From the NCBI GenBank assembly GCA_045534235.1, contig JAZSJI010000089.1, forward strand, positions 30,492-94,491: a DNA stretch of 64,000 bases. Direction: 5' to 3'. The position numbers and the translations under genes were made by a program. Positions within the stretch are counted from its first letter, which is position 1; every line of letters begins with the position of its first letter. This DNA is from Flemingiibacterium sp045534235. GTDB lineage: Bacteria > Bacillota > Clostridia > Oscillospirales > CAG-272. A model generated the notes under the pieces. The model was not told the origin of the DNA and did no database searches. It was given only the letters and a program-made list of their open reading frames with translations. Positions 6,994 through 15,476 of the stretch are shown here, piece after piece.

Positions 6994-8064
6994 TTAGTTT
7001 ACCTTTACGGTCCAGCCGAGAGTGTCGGGCTGCTTCCCCCACTGAATGCCGGTGAGGTTATCGTAAAGCTTCTGTGCGATAGGACCGATCTCATTATTGT
7101 TGACGATCATCTTGTCGCCGCCGTTGTTGAGCTCGCCGATCGGGCTGATTACAGCCGCGGTACCGGTACCGAATGCCTCGTTAAGCTTGCCGGCCTTGTA
7201 AGCATCAACGACCTCGTCGATAGAAAGACGGCGCTCGCTTACCTTGTAGCCCCAGCTCTTTAAGAGCTCAATGCAGGACATACGGGTAACGCCGGGGAGA
7301 ATAGAGCCGGCCTCGGTAGTGGGAGTTACTACCTCGCCGTCGATAACAAAGAATACGTTCATCGCGCCGACCTCATCGATATACTTGTGCTCGATACCGT
7401 CAAGCCAAAGCACCTGTGCGTAGCCGAGCTGCTCTGCCTTCTTCTGACCGATAAGCGAAGCCGCGTAGTTACCGCCGCACTTGGTAAAGCCCGTACCGCC
7501 CTTAACGGCGCGAACGTACTCGTTTTCAACGAAAATCTTAACGGGGTTGATGCCTGCCGCATAGTAAGAGCCTACGGGCGAGAGGATGATTGCGAAGAGA
7601 TAGGTCTTCGAAACGTGTACGCCGAGGTGCACGTCTGTTGCGATAATAAAGGGACGAATGTAAAGCGAGGTGCCGTCCTTCACGGGTACCCAATCCTTGT
7701 CCACGTTGATAAGCGTCTTAAGAGCCTCGATGCAGTCGTCAACGTCCACATGAGGAATGCACATACGGTCGTTGGTGCGGTTCATACGCTCAAAGTTCTT
7801 ATCGGGACGGAAAAGCTGAATCTCACCGTTCGGAGTGCGGTAAGCCTTGAGGCCCTCGAAGATCTCCTGTGCGTAGTGGAATACCATCGTAGCAGGATCA
7901 AGCTCGAAGGGGGCATAGGGTACTATGCGAGCATCGTGCCAGCCCTTACCCTCGGTATAATTCATCAAAAACATATGGTCGGAATAGAAGTTTCCGAAGC
8001 CAAGCTTGTCCCAATCAGGCTTTGCCTTGGGAGCAGTCGTTCTTTCAATTCTGATATCTATCAT
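6994..8064 (-). CDS. ilvE: Branched-chain amino acid aminotransferase
   Basis: Protein of 356 aa, the standard length of class IIa (fold-type IV PLP) BCATs. It transfers the amino group between glutamate and the 2-oxo acids of Leu, Ile and Val. Visible motifs are FHYAQEIFEGLKAY near residue 65, IRPFIIATD, the PLP-lysine region GFTKCGGNYAASL, DEVGAMNVFFV, and the closing FGTGTAAVISPIG. The ATG is chosen because GGAGG is 7 nt upstream; an in-frame TTG further up overlaps that binding site. No other branched-chain genes are adjacent, and I see no T-box leader in the ~30-nt 5' UTR implied by its promoter. Confidence 0.97.
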   Translation of the reverse strand: MIDIRIERTTAPKAKPDWDKLGFGNFYSDHMFLMNYTEGKGWHDARIVPYAPFELDPATMVFHYAQEIFEGLKAYRTPNGEIQLFRPDKNFERMNRTNDRMCIPHVDVDDCIEALKTLINVDKDWVPVKDGTSLYIRPFIIATDVHLGVHVSKTYLFAIILSPVGSYYAAGINPVKIFVENEYVRAVKGGTGFTKCGGNYAASLIGQKKAEQLGYAQVLWLDGIEHKYIDEVGAMNVFFVIDGEVVTPTTEAGSILPGVTRMSCIELLKSWGYKVSERRLSIDEVVDAYKAGKLNEAFGTGTAAVISPIGELNNGGDKMIVNNNEIGPIAQKLYDNLTGIQWGKQPDTLGWTVKVN

Positions 8065-8098
8065 TGTTATTTCCTCCAAAATATATTATATTAAAAAT

Positions 8099-8127
8099 AT
8101 TATACACCCGTTGTGTCAGTTTTGCAA
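8099..8127 (-). promoter_or_regulatory. Sigma-A promoter for ilvE
   Basis: On the minus strand TTGCAA and TATAAT are separated by 17 bp, about 35 nt before the ilvE start codon. The rest of the ~185-bp gap towards the S-layer protein gene is AT-rich with no other clear element. Confidence 0.7.
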
Positions 8128-8250
8128 TATACTAAAGTAAATAAATTTCGAAAAATTTTTCCCTACTTTCGTACAAAATCGCATAAAGTTGCGTCTGCGG
8201 GCAAAAATAGGGGCGTAGAACGCTTGACGTTAATTATTTGGGAGGAAAAA

Positions 8251-9543
8251 ATGAATAACTATAACCGTAAAAAATTTTTCACGCGCGTCTTATGTGCAGC
8301 GCTCGGTCTGCTTGCGCTCATAGGCATCACGCTGCCCGTCAACGCGGTGAGCACTCTCTCGCCTGCACTTGACATTATAGCCACAGAATTCACTATGGCA
8401 AAAAGCGGACTCATCGGCACGTCGATTTCCTTCGAGCGTGAGGACTTCGCGATGGCACTCGGTGTTGATAAGGTAGGAAAAATAACTATCGCTTCCCTGC
8501 CCGATCCGACGCTCGGACGCCTTCAGCTCGGATCGCGTGCACTTGTGGTCGGTCAAAGTGTTTCCGAACGAAACCTGGATATTCTCAAATTCGTACCGTA
8601 CGGAAGCGGCGAAGTCACGGCATCGTTTAAGTTTACGCGCGGCTCGGACGTATACGGCACGGCGTACGAATGTGCGCTCTATACACTCGCGAACGTCAAC
8701 ACCGCGCCTACCGTTGAAGCGAGTGTCGGCAACGCAAAGAACGAGCGCACCGCATACACGGGCGTTGCATATCTTGGCGCTATCAGCGCCACAGACCGCG
8801 AGGGAGATGCGCTCACCTTTGAGGTAATAAAAAAGCCCTCGAACGGCACTGTAAAGCTTACCGACAAAGCTCGCGGTTATTTTGAGTACACGTCCGCTGA
8901 CGGCTTTGTCGGCAAGGACAGCTTCACCGTACGCGTGACCGACAAATACGGAAATCGCTCAAGTGATGCTAAAATAACCGTTCGCGTTGAAAAGGCGAGC
9001 GAGAGCGAAGTATATGCAGATATGGGCGGACATTGGGCGAACACCGCCGTTATCACCTGCGTGAAGGCAGGCGTTATAGACGCGGCGAACACGGGCGACA
9101 AGTTCTACCCCGACGCGTATATCAGCCGCGCGGAGTTTCTCGCACTCGCTATGAGTGCGGCAGGATACACGGGATTTAACATTTCCAATACGGGCTTTGC
9201 TGACGACGCGGATATTCCCGAAGAACGCAAGGGCTGTATTGCCGCGGCGGAAGCGTTTGGGTTTATCGACGGAATAGAAACCGAAGCCGGCGTGCGCTTC
9301 TATCCGAACAATCAGATAACGCGTTGTGAAGCGGCGGTGATACTCTCACGTATTACCGGCATTACAGGCGGCGCAGTATCGGTATTAGCAGACGAGTCGA
9401 TTCCCGCGTGGGCAGAGGGCGCTATGGTCGGACTCTACAACGCAGGCATACTGCGTGGAAACGGCAACGGTACCCTTGATGCGTACGCACCTATCACGCG
9501 AGGTGCGGCGGCACAGCTTGTTTCTGGCATACTTGACAAATAA
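8251..9543 (+). CDS. Secreted S-layer homology (SLH) protein with cadherin-like domain
   Basis: Protein of 430 aa with a classical signal peptide (residues 1-32, cleavage after VNA). Residues about 33-145 form a beta-rich region of the kind seen before cadherin-like modules (GKITIASLPDPTLGRLQLG). Residues about 149-245 are an Ig/cadherin-like module with the typical start NTAPTVEA and the elements ATDREGDALTFEV and GYFEYTSADGFVGKDSFTV. Residues 253-430 are three SLH repeats (HWANTAVITC, SRAEFLALAM; TRCEAAVILSRI; APITRGAAAQLV) that would bind secondary cell-wall polymer. GGAGG is 7 nt before the ATG. The protein is probably wall-anchored and structural or adhesive; the partner is unknown. It is monocistronic, closed by a strong terminator. 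Confidence 0.9.
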   Translation: MNNYNRKKFFTRVLCAALGLLALIGITLPVNAVSTLSPALDIIATEFTMAKSGLIGTSISFEREDFAMALGVDKVGKITIASLPDPTLGRLQLGSRALVVGQSVSERNLDILKFVPYGSGEVTASFKFTRGSDVYGTAYECALYTLANVNTAPTVEASVGNAKNERTAYTGVAYLGAISATDREGDALTFEVIKKPSNGTVKLTDKARGYFEYTSADGFVGKDSFTVRVTDKYGNRSSDAKITVRVEKASESEVYADMGGHWANTAVITCVKAGVIDAANTGDKFYPDAYISRAEFLALAMSAAGYTGFNISNTGFADDADIPEERKGCIAAAEAFGFIDGIETEAGVRFYPNNQITRCEAAVILSRITGITGGAVSVLADESIPAWAEGAMVGLYNAGILRGNGNGTLDAYAPITRGAAAQLVSGILDK

Positions 9544-9548
9544 AAATT

Positions 9549-9580
9549 GAGGTGCACCCTCGGGTGCACCTCTTGCGTTT
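9549..9580. terminator. Terminator between SLH and folT genes
   Basis: A 10-bp stem GAGGTGCACC with GGTGCACCTC around a CTCG loop, then TTGCGTTTTATTT. It separates two convergent genes and touches the folT stop codon. Confidence 0.85.
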
Positions 9581-10683
9581 TATTTGATTTTTATCGGGAG
9601 CTCGACTGTAAGTGTTATTTCCTCGCCGTCAACGGTCATAGTAACCGTAGCTACTGCGGTATATTTGCCGCTTGGCAAGCCGTTCATCTCTGACAGTTCG
9701 GCTGCGAATGTGTCGGTGTACTTCACGGATTTACCCGCCTCAAGAACAGCGCTTTCGGAATATGTCGACAAATTGGGTATATTAACAGCACCGTCTGCGG
9801 CAATTAACTCTATATCGCAGACATAATCGACTGTCACGTCGGTTTTGTTTTCGTTTTTGAGCGTAGCCGTAAGGGAGAGCGGCGAAGCGGGGTCAACGTT
9901 TGAAATTTTATACGCGCCGCGCTCGGATTTTAGTGTGAGCTTATATCCGTTTTGTGTAGACGACATTGAGGTTGGCTGTGTCGGGATAAACAGCGAATAG
10001 TATCCGACTACAAGCATTGCCGCTATGATGAAGAACACCACGAGCATAACAATATGCTTTTTGGAAAGAATCGGCTTTACATCCGTCTTCGGCATAAATC
10101 CAAGCTTCACAACAACCGGTATCATCGCACCCATAAACAGCGTGAGCAGAAATGCCTCTGCAGGAAACAGCGCGAGATTTTTCATCACGCGCGGTATCGT
10201 CATAAACGCATAGCTCTTACCGTAGAAGACGTCGTAGTACCACATCATAAGAGTAGGATTAATGATAAGGTTAGTTATGGAAACGACCGAGAAGCGCGAG
10301 AGTATAACGCGTGTCGCGGTCATATTGGAACGCCACAGAAAGAGCGCAAACAAAAGCGAGCCGGATATTTCCTCAAGTATAAACGGGAAGAAATACGGTC
10401 CTTGGGGAAAAATAAGACAGCCAAGCGTATCGCTTATCGCCGCCGCTACAACAGCGACCACCGGTCCGAATATCGACGCGCCGAGAGCGTTGACGAAAAA
10501 TCCGACCGTAATATTAAGGCTCGGACCAACGGGTATCTGGACGGATTTCAGAGCAACTCGTACCGCGATAAGAATTGCCGCGATACAAATTATGCGGATG
10601 TCGAAAAGTTGCATTGCCGCATCGCGCCAATATGCGCGCGAGAACGGATGCTTGTAGATAGCTGCACTTCGTAAATCTTTCAT
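9580..10683 (-). CDS. folT: Folate ECF transporter S component (FolT-like) fused to an extracytoplasmic beta domain
   Basis: Protein of 367 aa, about twice the length of a normal FolT. Residues ~20-200 are the S-component core, with IRIICIAAILIAVRVALKS, PVGPSLNITVGFFVNALGAS and FFPFILEEISGSLLFALFL typical of folate-family ECF proteins that bind folate and dock on the EcfAA'T module (not in the window). Residues ~204-229 are an added membrane helix, and ~235-367 are a soluble beta-rich region with alternating hydrophobics (PLSLTATLKNENKTDVTVDY, VLEAGKSVKYTDTF, TVDGEEITLTVEL) that resembles BsuPI/Ig-like folds. With six core helices and an inside C-terminus, the added helix would place it outside. 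The start codon is 14 nt from AGGAGG, an unusually long gap. The THF riboswitch upstream supports the folate call. Confidence 0.88.
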   Translation of the reverse strand: MKDLRSAAIYKHPFSRAYWRDAAMQLFDIRIICIAAILIAVRVALKSVQIPVGPSLNITVGFFVNALGASIFGPVVAVVAAAISDTLGCLIFPQGPYFFPFILEEISGSLLFALFLWRSNMTATRVILSRFSVVSITNLIINPTLMMWYYDVFYGKSYAFMTIPRVMKNLALFPAEAFLLTLFMGAMIPVVVKLGFMPKTDVKPILSKKHIVMLVVFFIIAAMLVVGYYSLFIPTQPTSMSSTQNGYKLTLKSERGAYKISNVDPASPLSLTATLKNENKTDVTVDYVCDIELIAADGAVNIPNLSTYSESAVLEAGKSVKYTDTFAAELSEMNGLPSGKYTAVATVTMTVDGEEITLTVELPIKIK

Positions 10684-10749
10684 AAAAACAAAAAATACCT
10701 CCTTATAATGACATTCCGTATTGCCACATATAGGAGATATCTCCGTTAT

Positions 10750-10854
10750 GCAACAGCGGGATGCGACCTTAGCACCGCAGATGAAAACATCTTTCGTTCC
10801 CAAGACAACTCCCCGTTCATGGGACACTTTACGCGCTATGATCTACTCTGTGTT
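10750..10854 (-). ncRNA. Tetrahydrofolate (THF, folT-motif) riboswitch
   Basis: Read leftward, the segment matches the conserved blocks of the THF aptamer in order: AGAGTAGAT, GCGTAAAGTGT, TGAACGGGGAGTTGTC, GAACGAA, GCGGTG and GCATCCCGCT, with terminal pairing ACAG/CTGT. The aptamer binds reduced folates and normally turns expression down. Downstream, TCTCCTATA (10731-10739) can pair with TATAAGGAGG (SD at 10698-10703), while the palindrome GGAGATATCTCC (10733-10744) could compete for the same bases. This points to translational control by SD masking; the pairing is my reading, not tested. Confidence 0.93.
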
Positions 10855-10879
10855 TACCGTACCGTGTAGGTACAGTATT

Positions 10880-10908
10880 ATAATACCACATAATAACACA
10901 AAAATCAA
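10880..10908 (-). promoter_or_regulatory. Probable promoter of riboswitch-folT transcript
   Basis: On the minus strand TTGATT and TATTAT are separated by 17 bp, ending 26 bp before the aptamer. The sequence between this and the tRNA promoter on the other strand is AT-rich with no other feature I can support. Confidence 0.6.
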
Positions 10909-11023
10909 GTAAAAAATCAGCAATATTATTTGGCAACAGAAAAATATTTCTGTACAGTTTTACACTATTTATTCTTCTCCAAAATCTCTCTAAAAAAAGC
11001 AAAATATTTTTTCAAAAAACCTA

Positions 11024-11052
11024 TTGACAAACCTCTTTGCTTATGATATAAT
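11024..11052 (+). promoter_or_regulatory. Consensus sigma-A promoter for tRNA-Met/tRNA-Glu
   Basis: Perfect TTGACA and TATAAT with a 17-bp spacer, about 40 bp upstream of tRNA-Met. Confidence 0.9.
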
Positions 11053-11092
11053 ATTTAGGCATCGTGGTTGTAAACGACCGCGAGTGTTATAT

Positions 11093-11169
11093 GGCGGAGT
11101 AGCTCAGCTGGCTAGAGCAACCGGTTCATACCCGGTAGGTCATGGGTTCAAGTCCAATCTCCGCTACCA
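11093..11169 (+). tRNA. tRNA-Met (CAT)
   Basis: Acceptor GGCGGAG pairs with CTCCGCT (first pair G-T), D arm GCTCAGCTGGCTAGAGC, anticodon loop TTCATAC with CAT, T arm with GGGTTCAAGTCC, discriminator A, encoded CCA. The paired first acceptor base argues for an elongator-type species rather than initiator; a lysidine-modified Ile tRNA cannot be fully excluded. Confidence 0.92.
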
Positions 11170-11196
11170 TTTTTCTCGGCCAATAGGTCGGGATAC

Positions 11197-11271
11197 GGCC
11201 CGTTGGTCAAGCGGTTAAGACACTGCCCCTTCACGGCTGGAACATGGGTTCGATTCCCGTACGGGTCACCA
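11197..11271 (+). tRNA. tRNA-Glu (TTC)
   Basis: Acceptor GGCCCGT pairs with ACGGGTC, anticodon loop CCTTCAC gives TTC, T loop TTCGATT, discriminator A, encoded CCA. It lies 27 bp after tRNA-Met on the same transcript, closed by a terminator. Confidence 0.95.
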
Positions 11272-11280
11272 AAAACGAAA

Positions 11281-11308
11281 ACATCATCCGATAGGATGAT
11301 GTTTTTTG
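11281..11308 (+). terminator. Terminator of the tRNA-Met/tRNA-Glu unit
   Basis: A 9-bp stem ACATCATCC with its complement, GATA loop, then TTTTTGTTTTT. Confidence 0.9.
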
Positions 11309-11340
11309 TTTTTGATTATCTGTTTCGTCGAAGCAAACCC

Positions 11341-11419
11341 TTCGAATTGCCGCTAAACAAACGATCTGCCGCCCGAGGATGCAATTCGTGCCGCTAGCGT
11401 CAGCTCGCGGCAGGCGATC
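11341..11419. other. Non-coding spacer between tRNA-Glu terminator and its decayed copy
   Basis: No open frame or RNA gene is recognisable. It contains an 8-bp inverted repeat CGAATTGC / GCAATTCG (11343-11350 and 11381-11388) and a short stem TGCCGC / GCGGCA further on. With its flanks it forms the spacer of an approximate 85-bp duplication. Confidence 0.4.
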
Positions 11420-11503
11420 ATTCCCGTACGGGTTACCACAAACAAATCACCATCCATTAGGATGGTGATTTGTTTGTGCAGATGCGTGCGTCGAAGCGAG
11501 CCC
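11420..11503 (+). repeat. Decayed duplicate of the tRNA-Glu 3' end plus terminator
   Basis: ATTCCCGTACGGGTTACCA repeats the last 19 bases of tRNA-Glu with one change, including CCA. It is followed, as in the original, by a terminator-like hairpin, here a perfect 19-bp stem (11437-11455 with 11460-11478, ATTA loop), and then by CGTCGAAGCGAGCCC, which matches CGTCGAAGCAAACCC after the first terminator. The two copies are about 165 bp apart. The rest of the tRNA is missing, so no functional tRNA is made here. Confidence 0.75.
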
Positions 11504-11526
11504 GGCACCGATGTTCTCCCGCCCAC

Positions 11527-11555
11527 TTGCAATCCCCTTCACAATATGCTATAAT
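11527..11555 (+). promoter_or_regulatory. Sigma-A promoter for sbcDC
   Basis: TTGCAA and TATAAT are separated by 17 bp, 30 bp before the sbcD start codon. Confidence 0.7.
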
Positions 11556-11584
11556 AATTACATACACCAACACGGAGGTGGCAC

Positions 11585-12724
11585 ATGAAGATCTTTCATT
11601 TATCAGACCTGCACCTTGGAAAGCGGCTGTGCGAATACTCGCTTATAGAAGATCAAAAATATATACTCGAGCGCATACTCGACGCCGTCGAGCGCGAGCA
11701 CCCCGACGTGCTTATTATCGCCGGCGATGTATACGATAAGCCCGTACCGTCCGCCGAGGCGGTGGCGCTGTTTGACAACTTTCTCTCTGCCCTTTCAGGT
11801 AAAAGCATTCCGACCTTCGTAATCAGCGGCAATCACGATTCGCCCGAGCGTATCGCCTTTGGCGCAAGCATTATGGGAGCAAGTCGCATATATATGTCAC
11901 CCGTATTCGAGGGCGACGTTACTCCGATACGCCTATCCGACGAGCACGGCGACGTATGCTTCTACCTGCTTCCCTTCATCAAGCCGGCACACGTTCGCCG
12001 CGTATATCCCGACGATTTGTGCGACTCCTATACCGATGCACTCGCCATCGCAATATCGCATATGAACGTCGACGAGCGCACGCGAAACGTGCTTGTAACA
12101 CACCAATTCGTTACCGGTGCTTCGCGTTCAGAATCAGAGGAGATCTCCGTCGGCGGCTCGGATAACGTGGATGCGAGCGTCTTCGAGCGCTTCGACTATA
12201 CGGCACTCGGACACATACACGGCCCACAATCTATCTCGCGAGAGTGCGTACGCTACTGCGGCACGCCACTTAAATATTCATTTTCAGAGGCAGGGCATAT
12301 AAAGTCTATAACCTCTGTAACGCTTGGCAAAAAGGGAGACGTCAGTATCGATACGCTTCCCCTCGTGCCACTTCGTGATCTTCGCGAGATACGCGGCAGC
12401 TTCGACGCGCTGACCTCGCCGTCGTACTACAGTAATGAAGCACGTGACGACTATCTTCATATCACGCTGACCGACGAGGAGGACGTCCCCGAGGCGCTTA
12501 CGCGTCTGCGCAGCATCTACCCGAATCTTATGAAGCTCGACTACGACAACACGCGCACTCGCGCAAAAAGCACGTTCTCGCTTGAATCAGAGCCTGAAAA
12601 GCGCTCCCCGATCCAGCTTTTCTGCGACTTTTTTGAAATACAGAACGGACGAGTACCCGACGATACACAGCGAGAATATTTATCCGCACTTATAGAAAAA
12701 ATATGGGAGGGCGATGACAAATGA
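11585..12724 (+). CDS. sbcD: Exonuclease SbcD (Mre11-type nuclease subunit)
   Basis: Protein of 379 aa, normal for SbcD. All metallophosphoesterase blocks of the Mre11 nuclease are visible: HLSDLHLGKRL (residues 5-15), IIAGDVYDKPVPS, ISGNHDSPERIAFG, VLVTHQFVTGA and ALGHIHGPQ, followed by the capping domain. With SbcC it forms the Mn-dependent SbcCD complex that cuts hairpins and protein-blocked DNA ends in the cytoplasm. The ATG has GGAGG 6 nt upstream. Its stop codon overlaps the sbcC start (ATGA), giving translational coupling. Confidence 0.97.
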   Translation: MKIFHLSDLHLGKRLCEYSLIEDQKYILERILDAVEREHPDVLIIAGDVYDKPVPSAEAVALFDNFLSALSGKSIPTFVISGNHDSPERIAFGASIMGASRIYMSPVFEGDVTPIRLSDEHGDVCFYLLPFIKPAHVRRVYPDDLCDSYTDALAIAISHMNVDERTRNVLVTHQFVTGASRSESEEISVGGSDNVDASVFERFDYTALGHIHGPQSISRECVRYCGTPLKYSFSEAGHIKSITSVTLGKKGDVSIDTLPLVPLRDLREIRGSFDALTSPSYYSNEARDDYLHITLTDEEDVPEALTRLRSIYPNLMKLDYDNTRTRAKSTFSLESEPEKRSPIQLFCDFFEIQNGRVPDDTQREYLSALIEKIWEGDDK

Positions 12725-15471
12725 GACCGATAAAGCTTACAATGTCCGCCTTCGGACCTTACAGCGGTACTGTAACACTCGATATGGACGCGCTCGGACA
12801 CGACGGTCTGTATCTGATATGCGGAGACACGGGTGCCGGCAAAACTACAATATTCGATGCTATCACCTTTGCTCTCTACGGCGAGGCAAGCGGCTCAAGC
12901 CGCGACTCCTCCGAGCTCCGCTCGAAATCTGCCGATCCCGGCACGCCCACTTTCGTTGAGCTTGAGTTTCAGATAGGCTCGTCGTGCTACAAGGTTAAGC
13001 GAAGTCCCGAATATGAGCGTACGTCAAAGCGTGGCGGCGGTACTACCCGCCAGCCGGCAGAGGCAGAATTAACCCTTCCCGACGGAAGTATAGTTACGAA
13101 ATACAAGGACGTCACCGAAGCGGTACGCGATATAATCGGACTTGATCGAACACAGTTTTCACAGATTGCAATGATAGCGCAGGGCGACTTTTTAAAGCTG
13201 CTCCTCGCACCGACAGACGAACGTATAAAAATTTTCCGTAAGCTATTCAAAACCGAGCGTTATCAAAAGCTGCAGGAAATGCTTAAGGCGGACTGTGCAA
13301 ACGCAGAGCGCGAGTTCAGGCAGCTGTATGAGCGTGCGAATTATGCTATCTCCACGATCAAAGCGGACGGTAGCGAAAGTGAAGCAGAGCTTGTAAAATT
13401 AAAGGAAATAACACCCAAGCTTACCGAGATTATATCCTTCACCGAAAGCTTGATAGAGGCTGACAAAAGCCGTGAGTGCACATTAGGAGAAGGACTCTCC
13501 GCGCTCGACACCGTAATAACCGAGCTTTCACAAAGGCTTGGAGCCGCAAGAGAGCTCGAGGCAGACCGTTCAGAGCTTGAACGGGTAAACAAGCACATCG
13601 CAATAGATACGGCAATGCTTGAAGCACTGAATGCCGCTTGTAAGCGAGAGCAGGAGCGCACACCCGAGCGCGATGCACTTTCAAGTGAACTCACGCTTCT
13701 CACGGCATCGCTCCCCAAATATGATGCACTCGAAGCAATAAAGATCGAAATTGACAGCCTCGAAGGTAAAGTACGCTTTGATACAAACCGACTCGAAAAT
13801 ATCGCCCTCACACAAAAAGCAGACCGTGCGCACCTTGAGGCTCTCAGCACAGAAGCGCAGACGCTTTACGGAGCAGGCGAAAAGCGTGAACGCCTTGAGG
13901 CCGAGCGAACGTCCTATTCCTCGCGGCTGGAAGCCCTCAAATCGCTCTACGACGATATAAAAAAGCTTAACACGCTAAAAGCATCGCACAAAGAGGCGCA
14001 GGAGAAATATGCGTTCGCGGCAAAGCAGTACACGATGATGTCGGATGAATATGCGAAGGTAAGTATTCGTTTTCTCGACGAGCAAGCAGGCGTGCTCGCA
14101 GCCACGCTTGAAGACGGTGAGCCCTGCCCCGTTTGCGGCTCAGTTACGCACCCAAGTCCCGCAAAGCTCACCACGCTGAATTTGAGTCGCGAGCTGCTTG
14201 ACTCAATGAAGTCGAAGTGCGATGACAAGGAAGCGCAGGCTAAAGCGTACAGTGCCGATGCCGCAGCGCTTAAGGGACAGCTCGACGCTATAGACGATGC
14301 CGCAAAAAAAGCTGCCCAAAAGCTCGAGGTTACGTATACCGATACCAACGTCGTGCAGGAAATACAGCTTTGCAATACGGCTATCACCTCGCTTGTCAGC
14401 GAGATCGAGGCCGAAAACAAGCGTGTAGCGCGCCGCGATGAGCTCGCCATCCTTATCCCTGATCTTACCGCAAATATAGCGCACAACGATGAGATACTGA
14501 ATTGTGACGGACAAAAGCTTACAGCCGCCAAAAGCCGCCTTGAGGCACTGCGTGAGAGCCTTGAGCGCGCCGCCGCAGAACTCCCCTCCCCCACAAAGCA
14601 GGCAGCAAATACACAAATTGCCGAACTTACATCTCGCCTAAAGCAGATGACCGACGCACTTGAGCGCGTCGAAAAGGAGCTTCGCGAATGCAGTGAGCGT
14701 CTGTCAGGTCAAAGAGATCTCGCCGCGCATCTTACCAAAAAGCTTGAGGCCTCTCCGACGGTCGATACCGCTGCGCTTGAAGCGGAGCTTTCTGTGAGGA
14801 ACGCGGAAAAGCGCACGGTCGCGGATAACGTTACCGAGGTAAGCGTTCGTATAGACGTTAACTCGCGCGTGCTCGCCGAGCTTTCAACGCTCGCAGAAGA
14901 ATCCCAAGAGGCAGAGCAAAAGCTCAAACGCCTTCGTGCGCTGTCAGCAACAGCCAACGGTAATCTCACAGGCAAGGAAAAGGTTATGCTTGAAACGTAT
15001 ATACAGATGACCTTCTTTGACCGAATTATCGAACGCGCAAACATTCGCCTTCGCCGAATGACCGACGAGCAATACAACCTTAAACGCCGCAGAGTTGCGG
15101 ATAATAACCGTGCGCAAAGCGGACTCGAACTTGACGTTATCGACCATTATCACGGCAACGAGCGAAGCGTCAGAACTCTGTCTGGCGGTGAATCGTTCAA
15201 GGCTTCTCTTGCATTGGCACTCGGTCTTTCAGAGGAGATACAGTCATCGTCGGGCGGTATCAAGCTTGACACGATGTTTGTTGACGAGGGCTTTGGTTCA
15301 CTCGACGACGAATCGCTTCGTGCAGCCATAGATACGCTTGTGGGGCTCTCGGGCGGCGGAAGGCTCGTGGGCATAATCTCACACGTCTCCGAGCTTAAGG
15401 GCATCATTGACAAGAAGATAGTCGTTACGAAAGCTCGTAACGGCTCAAGCGAGGCAAAAATCATCATATGA
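12721..15471 (+). CDS. sbcC: SbcC, SMC-like ATPase subunit of SbcCD
   Basis: Protein of 916 aa, within the usual 850-1050 range. The N-terminal ATPase lobe carries Walker A GDTGAGKTT (about residue 37) and the Q-loop region ALDLDGLDRTQFSQIAMIAQGD-like stretch near 140. Two long coiled coils flank the zinc hook CPVCG near residue 470, through which two molecules dimerise. The C-terminal lobe has the ABC signature LSGGESFKASLALALG and the Walker B/D-loop VDEGFGSLDDES. It overlaps sbcD by 4 nt. A strong hairpin terminator follows after 5 bp. Confidence 0.97.
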   Translation: MRPIKLTMSAFGPYSGTVTLDMDALGHDGLYLICGDTGAGKTTIFDAITFALYGEASGSSRDSSELRSKSADPGTPTFVELEFQIGSSCYKVKRSPEYERTSKRGGGTTRQPAEAELTLPDGSIVTKYKDVTEAVRDIIGLDRTQFSQIAMIAQGDFLKLLLAPTDERIKIFRKLFKTERYQKLQEMLKADCANAEREFRQLYERANYAISTIKADGSESEAELVKLKEITPKLTEIISFTESLIEADKSRECTLGEGLSALDTVITELSQRLGAARELEADRSELERVNKHIAIDTAMLEALNAACKREQERTPERDALSSELTLLTASLPKYDALEAIKIEIDSLEGKVRFDTNRLENIALTQKADRAHLEALSTEAQTLYGAGEKRERLEAERTSYSSRLEALKSLYDDIKKLNTLKASHKEAQEKYAFAAKQYTMMSDEYAKVSIRFLDEQAGVLAATLEDGEPCPVCGSVTHPSPAKLTTLNLSRELLDSMKSKCDDKEAQAKAYSADAAALKGQLDAIDDAAKKAAQKLEVTYTDTNVVQEIQLCNTAITSLVSEIEAENKRVARRDELAILIPDLTANIAHNDEILNCDGQKLTAAKSRLEALRESLERAAAELPSPTKQAANTQIAELTSRLKQMTDALERVEKELRECSERLSGQRDLAAHLTKKLEASPTVDTAALEAELSVRNAEKRTVADNVTEVSVRIDVNSRVLAELSTLAEESQEAEQKLKRLRALSATANGNLTGKEKVMLETYIQMTFFDRIIERANIRLRRMTDEQYNLKRRRVADNNRAQSGLELDVIDHYHGNERSVRTLSGGESFKASLALALGLSEEIQSSSGGIKLDTMFVDEGFGSLDDESLRAAIDTLVGLSGGGRLVGIISHVSELKGIIDKKIVVTKARNGSSEAKIII

Positions 15472-15476
15472 GAAAA

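Noticed and set aside
6418..7263. 281-codon frame bridging SulP and ilvE on the plus strand
   Set aside because: Composition is random-like and it crosses two recognised genes in antisense.
8065..8250. T-box or leader peptide upstream of ilvE
   Set aside because: The leader implied by the promoter is only about 30 nt and has no T-box AGGGTGG-type sequence or specifier stem.
11272..11584. Integrated mobile element at the tRNA-Glu 3' end
   Set aside because: Only 165 bp separate the repeat copies and no integrase or cargo is present; at most a scar.
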